Assembly (NCBI GenBank): GCA_034679985.1 | Contig: JAXITR010000002.1 | Coordinates: forward strand, 31,655-95,654 | From: CAMDTE01 sp034679985 | GTDB taxonomy: Bacteria; Bacteroidota; Bacteroidia; Flavobacteriales; Schleiferiaceae | Reading direction: 5' to 3' | Length of the DNA stretch: 64,000 nt | Shown here: positions 24,495-33,598 of the stretch, piece after piece | How positions within the stretch are numbered: the first letter of the stretch is position 1 | How the letters are laid out: every line of letters starts with the position of its first letter | Made by a program: the position numbers and the translations under genes | The notes under the pieces: generated by a model | Database searches by the model: none | What the model was told of the DNA's origin: nothing | What the model saw: the letters and a program-made list of their open reading frames with translations, nothing else

Positions 24495-25553
24495 ATGAAT
24501 TTCCGCGAAACCCTCCTCATTACCGGCGGTGCCGGGTTCATCGGTTCCCACACGGTCCGACGCTTTCTACGCAACCCCGAAACGCGCGTGGTCAATGTGG
24601 ACGCCCTGACCTACGCCGGGAATTTGGAGAATTTGGTGGACCTGGCGGAGGCCCCCAACTACGTGTTTGAGCGCGTGGACATCACGGACGCTGCCGAGGT
24701 GGCCCGGCTCTTTGCGCAGTACCGGCCCGATGGGGTGGTGCATTTGGCCGCAGAAAGCCACGTGGACCGGTCCATTGCGGACCCCATGGCCTTTGTGCGC
24801 ACCAACGTGATCGGCACGGTGACTTTGCTGAACGCGGCGGTGGCCGCCTGGAAGGTCGATGGCTTTGCCGGCAAGCGCTTTTACCACATCAGCACGGACG
24901 AGGTCTTTGGCGCCCTCGGCGCAGAAGGTTACTTCACCGAAACCACGCCGTACAGCCCCAACAGCCCCTACAGCGCAAGCAAGGCGGCGTCGGACCATTT
25001 TGTGCGCGCCTACCACGAGACCTACGGCCTGCCTGTGGTGCTGTCCAACTGCTCCAACAACTACGGCTCGCATCATTTTCCGGAAAAGTTGATTCCCTTG
25101 ATGATTCACAACATCGTTGAAAAAAAGCCATTGCCCATTTACGGCGACGGTCAGTACACCCGCGACTGGCTTTTTGTGGAAGACCACGCCACGGCCATCG
25201 AAACCGTTTACCGCTCCGGTGCACCCGGCGAAACCTACTGCATTGGCGGGTGGAACGAGTGGACCAACCTGGATTTGGTGCATTTATTGTGCGCCGTAAT
25301 GGACGAGAAGCTAGGTCGGGCGGCAGGCGAAAGCGCCCAGCTCATCACCTTTGTGAAAGACCGCCCCGGGCACGACAAGCGCTACGCCATTGACGCGTCC
25401 AAAATCGAACGCGAATTGGGCTGGAAGCCTTCCGTCACCTTTGAGGAAGGCCTGGCACGAACCGTCGATTGGTACCTGAACAACCCCGAATGGTTGGCCA
25501 ACGTGACCAGCGGCGCCTACCAACAGTATTACGAAAAACAGTATTTGCGATGA
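24495..25553 (+). CDS. rfbB: dTDP-glucose 4,6-dehydratase
   Basis: A 352-residue NAD-dependent dehydratase that converts dTDP-glucose to dTDP-4-keto-6-deoxyglucose, an intermediate of rhamnose and amino-deoxysugars. The motifs are ITGGAGFIGSHTVRRFL, HLAAESHVDRSIADPMAF, the active-site STDEVFGALG with Asp-Glu, the YSASKAASDHFVRA tyrosine/lysine pair, and NNYGSHHFPEKLIPLMI. The usual rfbA, rfbC and rfbD partners are not next to it, so they are elsewhere or the product serves the operon's aminotransferase. The stop overlaps the S9 peptidase start as ATGA. Confidence 0.94.
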   Translation: MNFRETLLITGGAGFIGSHTVRRFLRNPETRVVNVDALTYAGNLENLVDLAEAPNYVFERVDITDAAEVARLFAQYRPDGVVHLAAESHVDRSIADPMAFVRTNVIGTVTLLNAAVAAWKVDGFAGKRFYHISTDEVFGALGAEGYFTETTPYSPNSPYSASKAASDHFVRAYHETYGLPVVLSNCSNNYGSHHFPEKLIPLMIHNIVEKKPLPIYGDGQYTRDWLFVEDHATAIETVYRSGAPGETYCIGGWNEWTNLDLVHLLCAVMDEKLGRAAGESAQLITFVKDRPGHDKRYAIDASKIERELGWKPSVTFEEGLARTVDWYLNNPEWLANVTSGAYQQYYEKQYLR

Positions 25554-27649
25554 AAGCACTGTACGCATTGGCCCTGGTGGCAGCACCCTTTCTGGGCAAG
25601 GCCCAAGGCAATTCAAACGTTGGAACCGTTCCGACCGACCTCAAGCCCTTGACCGCGGAGACCCTGTGGAAATTGGGACGTGTTTCCCTGGAAGCCGTTA
25701 GCCCGGACGGAAGCCTTGCGTTATACGGCGTGGCCCGGTACGACGTGGCCGCCAACAAGGGCGAGCGCAACCTATTCACGGTAGACACCAAAAGCGGCAT
25801 CGCCCGAGCGCTCACGGAAACGGAAGGAGCTGAAACCGATGCCTTTTTCCTGCGCGGAGGCGCGCGGGTGGGGTACCTGTACCAAGGCCAGTTGTGGTCC
25901 GTCGGGGTCAACGGAACGGACCGCAAACAGCACACCCAGTTTCCCGACGGAATCTCCAACCTGAAGGTTCAGGAAACCAAAGACGGTCGCCTGTTGTGCG
26001 TGTTCACGGTGGTTCAAAAGGTGGGTACGGCTCCCACCGAGGGGCACCCCAATTTCCCCAAAGCAGACTACAAAGCGTACAACGATCTGATGTACCGCCA
26101 CTGGGACCACTGGACGGACAACTCCTACGAGCATCCGGCTTGGTCTTTACTGGACCTCAACGCCACTGCCCCCGCGGCGGCCTTTACGGACCTCCTGGAA
26201 GGTTTGGCCTATTCCTCTCCCGTGCCTCCCATGGGCGGGTCGGACGCCTACGCCATCAGCCCCGACGGCCGCTACATTGCCTACGTGTGCAAACGTCAGA
26301 ACGGCAAGGAATTTGCCCTCAGCACCAACAGCCAAATCTATCTGCACGATCGCGAATCTGGATCCACCACGGAGTTGCCCGGCCAGCCCGGTTACGAAAG
26401 CCAGCCGGCTTTTTCGCCCGACGGTTCGGTTTTGACGTACCTCTCCATGCCCACGGACGGCTTTGAGTCCGACGTCAATCAGCTGTGGGCCGTGGCCCTG
26501 CGTTCCGGTCCCGGTGCGGGCCGCAACGCCGTGCGCTTGTTGGAGGAGGAGTACATCGAGTCTTACAAGTGGATCAATGCCAACACGTTGTTGTTTCAGT
26601 ACGCCACCCAGGCTACCCAACAAATTGCGCGGGTTGATTTTGTTCCGCGTACGGCCGGGGGCATCCCCTCCGTCAAGAAGGTAACGCCGCTGACCGGCGG
26701 CGACTTCAACTACGGCGCCTTCGGCGCCGGCGGCACCACCGTCGTGGCCGAGCGCCAAGACATCAACCGAGCCAACGAATTGTTTGTTCTATCCTTGGGC
26801 GGCGGTGAGGCCAAGGCCCTGACCCACGTCAACGACACGGCCTACGACGGCATTGCCAAGAGCAAGGTGCAGAAACGTTGGATCACCACCACCGACGGCA
26901 AGAAAATGCTGACTTGGGTGGTATTGCCCCCCAACTTCGACGAAAAGAAGAGTTACCCCGCTTTGCTGTACTGCCAGGGCGGCCCCCAAAGCGCCGTGTC
27001 GCAATTCTACTCCTTCCGCTGGAACTTCCAACTGATGGCCGCCAACGGCTACGTGGTGGTGGCCCCCAACCGACGCGGCGTTCCCGGATTCGGCAAAGAA
27101 TGGAACGAAGCCATCTCCGGCGATTGGGGCGGGCAGGCCATGAAGGACTATTTGTCTGCCATCGACTCCGTTGCGAAAGAACCCTACGTCAACAAAGAAG
27201 CCCTGGGCGCCGTGGGCGCCAGCTACGGCGGATACTCCGTTTACATGCTGGCCGGCATCCACGAAAACCGCTTCAAGGCCTTGATCAGCCACTGCGGCGT
27301 CTTTGATTTGCGCAGCATGTACCTCACCACGGAAGAAATGTTTTTCGCCAACCACGACATCGGCGGTCCCTACTGGGCACCCGCGCCTCCGGTGAGCTAC
27401 GACCTCCACAACCCCAGCAACTACGTGGACCGCTGGAACGCCCCGCTGTTGGTCATCCACGGCGGACGGGACTACCGCGTTCCGGAAAGCCAAGGCATGA
27501 TGGCCTACCAAGCCGCGCAACTGCGCAACGTGCCCAGCAGATTCGTGTATTTTCCCACGGAAGGACATTGGGTTTTGAAGCCGCAAAACGCCATGGTCTG
27601 GAACACGGAGTTCTTTGGTTGGTTGGATCAGTGGCTGAAAAAGCCGTGA
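25550..27649 (+). CDS. Secreted S9-family prolyl oligopeptidase-like peptidase
   Basis: A 699-residue serine peptidase of the dipeptidyl peptidase IV / acylaminoacyl peptidase branch. Residues 1-20 (MKALYALALVAAPFLGKAQG) form a signal peptide, so it acts in the periplasm or outside. A WD40-like propeller (SPDGRYIAYVC, then FSPDGSVLTYLSMP) occupies about residues 30-440. The catalytic domain has LLYCQGGPQSAVSQFYSFRW, the nucleophile motif GASYGGYS near residue 565, the aspartate in VIHGGRDYRVP and the histidine in EGHWVLKP. The start overlaps rfbB by four bases and the stop overlaps the M16 gene by four, so it is transcribed with the sugar-nucleotide operon although its function is different. 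Confidence 0.9.
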   Translation: MKALYALALVAAPFLGKAQGNSNVGTVPTDLKPLTAETLWKLGRVSLEAVSPDGSLALYGVARYDVAANKGERNLFTVDTKSGIARALTETEGAETDAFFLRGGARVGYLYQGQLWSVGVNGTDRKQHTQFPDGISNLKVQETKDGRLLCVFTVVQKVGTAPTEGHPNFPKADYKAYNDLMYRHWDHWTDNSYEHPAWSLLDLNATAPAAAFTDLLEGLAYSSPVPPMGGSDAYAISPDGRYIAYVCKRQNGKEFALSTNSQIYLHDRESGSTTELPGQPGYESQPAFSPDGSVLTYLSMPTDGFESDVNQLWAVALRSGPGAGRNAVRLLEEEYIESYKWINANTLLFQYATQATQQIARVDFVPRTAGGIPSVKKVTPLTGGDFNYGAFGAGGTTVVAERQDINRANELFVLSLGGGEAKALTHVNDTAYDGIAKSKVQKRWITTTDGKKMLTWVVLPPNFDEKKSYPALLYCQGGPQSAVSQFYSFRWNFQLMAANGYVVVAPNRRGVPGFGKEWNEAISGDWGGQAMKDYLSAIDSVAKEPYVNKEALGAVGASYGGYSVYMLAGIHENRFKALISHCGVFDLRSMYLTTEEMFFANHDIGGPYWAPAPPVSYDLHNPSNYVDRWNAPLLVIHGGRDYRVPESQGMMAYQAAQLRNVPSRFVYFPTEGHWVLKPQNAMVWNTEFFGWLDQWLKKP

Positions 27650-28890
27650 CGCCCTGGGTTGCCGGTACCTTGCCGTGCGGTCTGCGTTGGGTGCACCAAG
27701 AAACGGCGGCACCCACGGGGCACATTGGTTTGATCGTACGGGCCGGAACCCGCGACGAAGGTCCGGACGAACCCGGGTTGGCGCACTTCATTGAGCACCT
27801 CCTGTTCAAGGGCACCGCAAAACGCAAACCGTTCCACCTCCTGTCCAAGATTGAGGACGCTGGGGGCGAGCTGAATGCCTACACCGGCAAGGAAGACACC
27901 ACCGTCTACGCCAGTTTCCTGGCGGAAAATTACCCGGCCGCGTTGGACGTTCTGCTGGACATTGCCTTCCGATCGGTCTTTCCGGAGAAGGAGCTGAAGA
28001 AAGAACAAGAGGTTATTGCGGACGAAATCGACGCCTACCTGGATGCTCCGTCGGAGTTGATTTTTGACGATTTTGAAGAACTCCTTTTTGCGGGGCATGC
28101 TTTGGGCCACAACATTTTGGGCACCAAAGAGTCGTTGCAAACGTTTACCCGCGAGCAAGTGCTGCGTTTTGTGCGCACGCACTACGTGCCCGCAAACATG
28201 GTCCTGTCTTCCGTGGGCCGGATTTCCGCCGCCCGTCTGGAGCGCCTTTTGCTTCGTTTGACGGCCGACTTGCCGGAGTCCCTAAATGCCCCCGTACCCC
28301 AAAGATCCCCTGCACCTTCGTATGCGCCAGTGCAAAAAACCGGCCGCGATACCCACCAGTGCCACGTGGTGCTGGGAAGCAGGGCCCTTTCTGTCCACGA
28401 TCCCGCTCTGACCACAGGCGTGTTGCTGAACAACGTGTTGGGCGGTCCGGCCATGAGCAGCCGCTTGAACTTGAACATTCGGGAGCGCTACGGCATTGCC
28501 TACCAAATCGAGAGTTTTTTCACCCCGTACTCGGATACCGGCTTGCAAGGCGTGTACGTGGGCACGGATTCCGACGCCGTGGACCGAGCTGTGCGTTTGA
28601 TCCACAAGGAATTGCGTCACTTGCGTGAAGTCCCCTTGGGCGTGGTGCAACTGGCCAAAGCCAAGCAGCAACTGTTGGGTCAGATGGCCCTCGCCCAGGA
28701 AAGTCCGGGTGCGTGGATGACGGCTTTGGGACGATCCTATCTACTGTTCAACCGCATGGAAACCTTTGACGAGATTCGCGCCAAGGTAAACGCCGTTACG
28801 GCTCACGACGTGCAGGAGCTGGCCAATCGCTGGTACGATCCTGCCCAACTGACCACCCTCGTGTACGAACCTACCGACGAAGACGAATAG
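27646..28890 (+). CDS. M16-family zinc metallopeptidase (cytoplasmic, single-domain pair)
   Basis: A 414-residue insulinase-type peptidase. The inverted zinc motif HFIEH is at residues 47-51 and the downstream glutamate lies in KKEQEVIADEIDAY. The second half (LNNVLGGPAMSSRLNLNIRE, then YGIAYQIESFFTPYSDTG) is the paired non-catalytic M16 domain typical of mitochondrial-processing-like bacterial peptidases. There is no signal peptide. The GTG at 27646 is chosen because it overlaps the TGA of the S9 peptidase gene as GTGA and places the conserved GLRWVHQE at the usual position; a GTG at 27631 is possible. Confidence 0.9.
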   Translation: MTPWVAGTLPCGLRWVHQETAAPTGHIGLIVRAGTRDEGPDEPGLAHFIEHLLFKGTAKRKPFHLLSKIEDAGGELNAYTGKEDTTVYASFLAENYPAALDVLLDIAFRSVFPEKELKKEQEVIADEIDAYLDAPSELIFDDFEELLFAGHALGHNILGTKESLQTFTREQVLRFVRTHYVPANMVLSSVGRISAARLERLLLRLTADLPESLNAPVPQRSPAPSYAPVQKTGRDTHQCHVVLGSRALSVHDPALTTGVLLNNVLGGPAMSSRLNLNIRERYGIAYQIESFFTPYSDTGLQGVYVGTDSDAVDRAVRLIHKELRHLREVPLGVVQLAKAKQQLLGQMALAQESPGAWMTALGRSYLLFNRMETFDEIRAKVNAVTAHDVQELANRWYDPAQLTTLVYEPTDEDE

Positions 28891-28901
28891 ATTCAAGCCC
28901 C

Positions 28902-29558
28902 ATGGAATTTTTACCCGAAAATATTGATCGGTACGCCGGTCTTTGGACCGAGCCGGCGTCGGAATTACTGCAGCGCATTGAGCGCGAAACCTGGCAGGAA
29001 GTGTTGATGCCGCGCATGCTCAGCGGCCACCAGCAAGGGCGTTTTCTCAGCCTCATCAGCCACCTGATGCACCCCAAACGCATCCTGGAAATCGGCACCT
29101 ACACCGGCTACAGCGCGCTTTGTTTGGCGGAGGGAATGGCGCCGGACGGCGTTTTGCACACCATAGACATCAACGAAGAATTGGAGAACCGGGTTCGTGG
29201 GTACTTCAACGCCTCCGGCAAAGGCGATCAATTGCACCTGCACGTGGGTGCGGCCTTGGACGTCTTGGCAACCGCAGACTGGGCCCGTGAGCCGTGGGAT
29301 TTTGTCTTCATCGACGCCGACAAAGAAAACTACAGCGCGTACTACAACGCTGTAGTGGATCGCGTGCGTCCGGGGGGATTGATCGTAGCAGACAACGTGC
29401 TGTGGAGCGGCAAGGTGGCGGACCCGCAAGAGCAAGATTCAGAAACGGAAGGACTGCGGGCGTACGTGGCGCACGCCCAAAAAGACCCCCGCGTGGTGCA
29501 CCAATTGCTTCCGTTTCGGGACGGGTTGAGCGTCAGCCGTCGAGTCGCTCGGCCGTAA
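28902..29558 (+). CDS. SAM-dependent O-methyltransferase (family 3)
   Basis: A 218-residue methyltransferase of the catechol/caffeoyl-CoA O-methyltransferase type. The SAM-binding motif is ILEIGTYTGYSALCLAEGM, followed by LHTIDINEELENR, and the metal-binding/catalytic DFVFIDADKENYSAYYN near residue 140, then GGLIVADNVLWSGKVADP. The substrate is unknown; bacterial members act on catechols or small phenolics. It starts 11 bases after the M16 gene. Its last 26 bases overlap the 3' end of the convergent DUF4286 gene. Confidence 0.9.
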   Translation: MEFLPENIDRYAGLWTEPASELLQRIERETWQEVLMPRMLSGHQQGRFLSLISHLMHPKRILEIGTYTGYSALCLAEGMAPDGVLHTIDINEELENRVRGYFNASGKGDQLHLHVGAALDVLATADWAREPWDFVFIDADKENYSAYYNAVVDRVRPGGLIVADNVLWSGKVADPQEQDSETEGLRAYVAHAQKDPRVVHQLLPFRDGLSVSRRVARP

Positions 29559-29862
29559 ACTCGTTCTGGATTTCCAGCAACGTGCGGAAAGCCACGAATT
29601 TGCCGCCAAAGCGTTCTTCCGTCTGCCTGCGCAGCCCGGGTGCATACAGTTCCTGGTACAGCTGAAAGTCTTCCATCAGGGCAAATCGGTACTGAATGGA
29701 GTAGGTGGTGCCGGTTTCCTCCTCCACCAAAACGCGGGTGAACCGACAGTCCAAAAATTGGCCCGTGGACAAGACTTCCGGAATGTGGACCTCCAGCATC
29801 CAATCCTTCCAAAGGGCGTGTGCGGAGTCGTCGATGTTGACGGTAACGTTGTAGACGTACAT
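29533..29862 (-). CDS. DUF4286-family protein
   Basis: A 109-residue protein starting MYVYNVTVNIDDSAHALWKD and containing MLEVHIPEVLSTGQFLDCRF, which matches the small Bacteroidota family DUF4286. It looks like a ferredoxin-fold, dimeric-barrel-type protein; the function is not known. The frame stays open to 30051, but the ATG at 29862 fits the family and overlaps the TGA of the preceding TPR gene as TGATG. It is the last gene of the serS unit, and its end overlaps the convergent methyltransferase gene by 26 bases. Confidence 0.82.
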   Translation of the reverse strand: MYVYNVTVNIDDSAHALWKDWMLEVHIPEVLSTGQFLDCRFTRVLVEEETGTTYSIQYRFALMEDFQLYQELYAPGLRRQTEERFGGKFVAFRTLLEIQNEFTAERLDG

Positions 29863-31694
29863 CAGTTGGCGGTTTTTGGGCCCGGTCGGTAGCGCTGGCG
29901 AGCCAGCTCGGACCAATACGAGTCCGGGTAGATTTCCATTAAACGAAGATACAGAGCACGGGCTTCGTCGGCCCGACTCCCCCCAGAGTTGGCCACAATT
30001 TGCGCCCACTCCCACAAAGCATCGTCGCCCAGGGCATGCCGTTCCGGCCATTCCACAAGCGGCCGATAGGCCGCCTCAGTTTGTGCGGTGTTTCCTTGGT
30101 CCCGGTTCCAACGCGCCCAAGCCAGGGCCGCGTGGAAGTACAGCGGATTGGATGGGGGCAGGGCACGCACCAACGAATCCAGAATCCGGCCAGCGGCGGC
30201 CTCGCTTCGCTCGGCCCGCAGCAGTTCTGCGCGGGCAAACGGACGCAACGACGCGCCGGTGGAATCCTCCGCCAGAATCTCGTCCAGCAGCTGCGTACGC
30301 GCCAGCGCGTCGTTCGCAATTTTCTTCGACGTACTCGTCTTCAGCACCTCCCACTGCGTTTTGGCCCAGGCGATGTCCCCGGTTAAGTAAGCCACCCGCG
30401 CCTTGCGAAAAGCCGCTTCGTCCCCCAAGGGGTTTCCACCAAAGTCTTGGGCCACCTCCGCATACCGCATCAGCGCGGAAAAGGGCGCTCCCAAGAGCAA
30501 ATCCAAATCCCCCAAAAACAAGACCACGGAACCCCGCAACGGATCGTTGTCCGGGAGTCGGTCCGGAACCCCATCCAGCACGCGTACGGCAGAATCGCTT
30601 TTGTTCCATCCGGCCACCAAAACCTGCGCCAAGGCCAATCGGGCCGACGGTTCCCAGCCGGCGGGCCATCCGGATTGCGGCTGCAAACCCAAGTTTAAGG
30701 TGCGGCGAAGTTCCGCATACCGCTCCGGGCGTTTTCCCTGCAAAGACCATAGGGCCTCGTGTGATTCCCGGGCAAACGGCATTTGCACCCCCGCCAGAAT
30801 CAGGTAGCCGTAGCATTGCTCCGCGGCATCCCATCGTTCCGCATTTTCTGCGGCACGCCCCAACTGGTAGATTGCCAAGCGCTGGGCGGGCTCCCCTCCA
30901 GACCGACGGTCCAACGCCTTCAATTGGACCAAGGCGTCGTCAAACAACTGCTCCTGGATGTAGCACCACACCAAAAAATCCTCGTGCGGAAGTGAATTCC
31001 CCAACTGCAGCCGCCCAATCAAGGCGTCGTACAGCAATTCCGCGCGCGGAATCCGTCCGTTCTCGTCCAACGAGTTGGACAGAAACATTTGCAAAGTAGC
31101 CACGAAACCGGGGTTTTCGTCCAGCAACTGAACGTAACCGCGGTAGACGTTGGGCAGGTCGCCCAAATCTGCCCAGAGCAGTACTTTTTGGTAGGTGAAC
31201 CGCATGCCCGGCACGGCGCTCTCTGCTGCTTCCAAAACAGCAACGGCCTCGGCAAAAAGACCGTAGGATTTGAAACGATCGGATAGGGGAGAAGCGTTGC
31301 CCGGTTGCAGGGCCGCACCCGCCGCGGCGGACTTTAGGGCTGCGGCATAGTCTTCGGTGCGCCCCATTTTTTTGCAAACGTAGGCTTCGTCTGCGGTGTA
31401 GAAAAGTGCGCGGTTGCGCATGCGTTTGGCGTGCCGGTCAACGACTTTGCGTGCTTCGTCGCCGCGTTCTGCTTGGAGCAGCAATCCAATCAACGCCTGC
31501 AGTCGCTCGTCGTTGGGCTGGTCCTTGTAAGCTGTTTCAGCTACCGCCAGCAAACTGTCTATCGACGGCGGAACAGCGCCAACAATACCGGTCGGAGCAC
31601 GACGAACCTTGTTTTGGGTTTCCCCTGGGGATTGAGCCCTAGCCCCTCCAGCGGACAGGGCCGTCCAAACAACCAGCAGGAACAGGGACCTCAT
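29862..31694 (-). CDS. Secreted TPR-repeat protein
   Basis: A 610-residue protein with a signal peptide (MRSLFLLVVWTALSAGGARA) and then tetratricopeptide-like helical repeats along most of its length (for example SLLAVAETAYKDQPNDERL, YADLRR-type helices, and the C-terminal ADEARALYLRLMEIYPDSYW, which resembles the last repeats of outer-membrane assembly lipoproteins). There is no lipobox cysteine. ATG 31694 overlaps the stop of the upstream lipoprotein gene as ATGA. The role is probably a periplasmic scaffold; the partner is unknown. Confidence 0.8.
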   Translation of the reverse strand: MRSLFLLVVWTALSAGGARAQSPGETQNKVRRAPTGIVGAVPPSIDSLLAVAETAYKDQPNDERLQALIGLLLQAERGDEARKVVDRHAKRMRNRALFYTADEAYVCKKMGRTEDYAAALKSAAAGAALQPGNASPLSDRFKSYGLFAEAVAVLEAAESAVPGMRFTYQKVLLWADLGDLPNVYRGYVQLLDENPGFVATLQMFLSNSLDENGRIPRAELLYDALIGRLQLGNSLPHEDFLVWCYIQEQLFDDALVQLKALDRRSGGEPAQRLAIYQLGRAAENAERWDAAEQCYGYLILAGVQMPFARESHEALWSLQGKRPERYAELRRTLNLGLQPQSGWPAGWEPSARLALAQVLVAGWNKSDSAVRVLDGVPDRLPDNDPLRGSVVLFLGDLDLLLGAPFSALMRYAEVAQDFGGNPLGDEAAFRKARVAYLTGDIAWAKTQWEVLKTSTSKKIANDALARTQLLDEILAEDSTGASLRPFARAELLRAERSEAAAGRILDSLVRALPPSNPLYFHAALAWARWNRDQGNTAQTEAAYRPLVEWPERHALGDDALWEWAQIVANSGGSRADEARALYLRLMEIYPDSYWSELARQRYRPGPKTAN

Positions 31695-32242
31695 TTCGGA
31701 CTGCCCCACTGGGCAAAGTGGTCTTCCATGCGGACGTTCAAACTGTCAGCCTTGTCCAAGCACCATTGCGCGGCGTGCATTCGGGAGCGGGCGTCTTGGA
31801 GCACCGCCCACAGGGCACCTTCTTCGTCCCGCAGGTAAACCCGGCCTTGCGCCGTATCCAGGTATTCCGTGCGCACGTCGTGGGCCAGGCTTTTCAATCG
31901 TGCGGATCCGGCGGTTAAGGCGCCCATCCAAACGCGTCGCTGAGCTTGAAATTTAAAGAGGTTTTTCGCAGACCGGTCCAGCGTCGTTCCGTCGGACACC
32001 ACCACGTCTCGCTTGCTGCTGTCTGCAGCGTATGGAGCCAACCGCTCTAAGTTGACGCGGTATACGATCAGCGCGTTTTCCACCGCCAAACTGTCCACAG
32101 CGGCCAGGCTGTCGTGCAAAGCTTCCACTTTTTCCCGCAGCGCCAAGGCATCCGCTTCCACCTCAGATGAAGCGCTGCACCCCACCGCACCCACCACAAG
32201 GATCGCCAGTGAAAGGCCCGTGAGAAAGGGTATAAACTTCAT
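31691..32242 (-). CDS. Uncharacterised lipoprotein
   Basis: A 183-residue lipoprotein. The signal peptide MKFIPFLTGLSLAILVVGA ends in the lipobox VGAVGC with Cys22. The mature part is largely charged alpha-helix (ALALREKVEALHDSLAAVD, then WAVLQDARSRMHAAQWCLDK), probably a coiled coil. I do not recognise the family. The ATG at 32242 gives a clean signal sequence; the longer open frame overlaps serS and is not coding. It lies 10 bases after serS and overlaps the TPR gene by four bases. Confidence 0.75.
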   Translation of the reverse strand: MKFIPFLTGLSLAILVVGAVGCSASSEVEADALALREKVEALHDSLAAVDSLAVENALIVYRVNLERLAPYAADSSKRDVVVSDGTTLDRSAKNLFKFQAQRRVWMGALTAGSARLKSLAHDVRTEYLDTAQGRVYLRDEEGALWAVLQDARSRMHAAQWCLDKADSLNVRMEDHFAQWGSPK

Positions 32243-32252
32243 AGTGAGCTGC

Positions 32253-33527
32253 TTAAGAAATTCGGTCAAAGCCCGTGTACGGCACCAAAGCCGACGGAAT
32301 TCGGATTCCGTTTTCATCCTGGTGGTTTTCCAACAGCGCAGCCACCACGCGCGGCAAGGCCAAGGCACTGCCGTTCAGGGTGTGCGCCAGTTGCGTTTTG
32401 CGGTCCGACGTCCGTCGGTAGCGCAGCTTCAAACGATTGGCTTGGTAGGTCTCAAAATTGCTGACCGAACTCACCTCCAGCCAGCGCTGCTGCGCAGCAG
32501 ACCACACCTCAAAATCGTACGTCAGGGCAGAGGTGAAGCCCATGTCGCCTCCGCACAAGCGCAGAATGCGGTAGGGAAGTTCCAGCGCGTCCAGCAAACC
32601 GGCCACGTGCTGCACCATCTCCTCCAATCGGCCGTAGGAATCTTCCGGACGGTCAATGGTGACCACCTCTACTTTGTCAAACTGGTGCAAACGGTTCAGT
32701 CCGCGAACGTCCTTGCCGTAGGAACCTGCCTCGCGGCGAAAACAGGGGGTGTAGGCCGTGAGGCGGATGGGCAAATCAGACTCGTCCACAATAACGTCGC
32801 GGTACAAATTCGTGACGGGCACTTCCGCCGTGGGAATCGCGTACAAATTGTCCGCAACGGCATGGTACATCTGACCTTCCTTGTCCGGCAATTGTCCGGT
32901 TCCAAAGCCCGACGCCTCGTTGACAAAGTGCGGCGGCTGCACTTCCGTGTAGCCTGCTGCCGTATTGCGGTCCAAAAAGAATTGGATGAGTGCCCGCTGC
33001 AAACGAGCACCTTTCCCCAAGTACACCGGAAACCCCGCACCCGTGATTTTCACGCCCAGCTCAAAATCAATCAGGTTGTACCGGCTGGCAAGATCCCAGT
33101 GCGGAACGGCCCCCTCGTGCAGTTGGGGGATGCTGCCCGACGACCGAACCTCTTCGTTGTCCTCGGCGCTCTTCCCAGCAGGAACGGAGGCGTGTGGCGT
33201 GTTCGGCACGGCCACCAACAGGGATTGGAGTGCATTTTCGGCATCGCGCAGAACACCTTCCAAGCGTTTGGCCGTTTCCTTCAGTGCTGTTGACTTTTCA
33301 CGCGCCGCATCGGCTTCCGCCTTTTGCCCGGACTTGAAAAAGTCACCAACGGCTTTGGCCAAAAGATTGCTCTCCGCCAGGCAATCGTCCAGAGCCACTT
33401 GGGCCGCGCGCCGCGCGTCGTCCGCCTGGAGCAACTGCTCCACCAGAGCAGCACCGTTTAAACCGCGTTTGTTGAGAGCGGCTTCGGCCGCGGCGCGCTC
33501 AGCGCGAAGGGTAGGTAGGTATAGCAT
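32253..33527 (-). CDS. serS: Seryl-tRNA synthetase
   Basis: A 424-residue class II aminoacyl-tRNA synthetase that charges tRNA(Ser). The N-terminal ~110 residues form the tRNA-binding coiled-coil arm. Motif 1 lies near GARLQRALIQFFLDRN, motif 2 in TAYTPCFRREAGSYGKDVRG with the catalytic FRREAG, and motif 3 near LNGSALALPRVVAALLENHQ. ATG 33527 is chosen because it begins the family N-terminus (MLYLPTLRAERAAAEAAL) and has a TAnnTTTG box seven bases upstream. Three genes of unrelated or unknown function follow in the same direction with tight overlaps. Confidence 0.96.
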   Translation of the reverse strand: MLYLPTLRAERAAAEAALNKRGLNGAALVEQLLQADDARRAAQVALDDCLAESNLLAKAVGDFFKSGQKAEADAAREKSTALKETAKRLEGVLRDAENALQSLLVAVPNTPHASVPAGKSAEDNEEVRSSGSIPQLHEGAVPHWDLASRYNLIDFELGVKITGAGFPVYLGKGARLQRALIQFFLDRNTAAGYTEVQPPHFVNEASGFGTGQLPDKEGQMYHAVADNLYAIPTAEVPVTNLYRDVIVDESDLPIRLTAYTPCFRREAGSYGKDVRGLNRLHQFDKVEVVTIDRPEDSYGRLEEMVQHVAGLLDALELPYRILRLCGGDMGFTSALTYDFEVWSAAQQRWLEVSSVSNFETYQANRLKLRYRRTSDRKTQLAHTLNGSALALPRVVAALLENHQDENGIRIPSALVPYTGFDRIS

Positions 33528-33534
33528 GGGGATA

Positions 33535-33542
33535 CAAAAGTA
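33535..33542 (-). promoter_or_regulatory. TAnnTTTG -7 box for serS
   Basis: On the minus strand TACTTTTG lies seven bases before the serS ATG. It directly abuts the T-run of the rpmA terminator, so terminator and promoter share bases. Confidence 0.65.
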
Positions 33543-33575
33543 AAAAACCCCCTGGACCATGAGGCCTCAGGGGGT
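33542..33575 (-). terminator. Terminator of the rplU-rpmA operon
   Basis: On the minus strand CCCCCTG and CAGGGGG form the stem, followed by a run of T residues that continues into the serS promoter. Confidence 0.85.
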
Positions 33576-33598
33576 AAATTCTGTGCGACGGACCTCGT

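Noticed and set aside
29876..31099. Plus-strand frame of 407 codons opposite the TPR gene
   Set aside because: Pro/Arg/Ala-rich shadow with no motif; the minus strand has a signal peptide and TPR helices.
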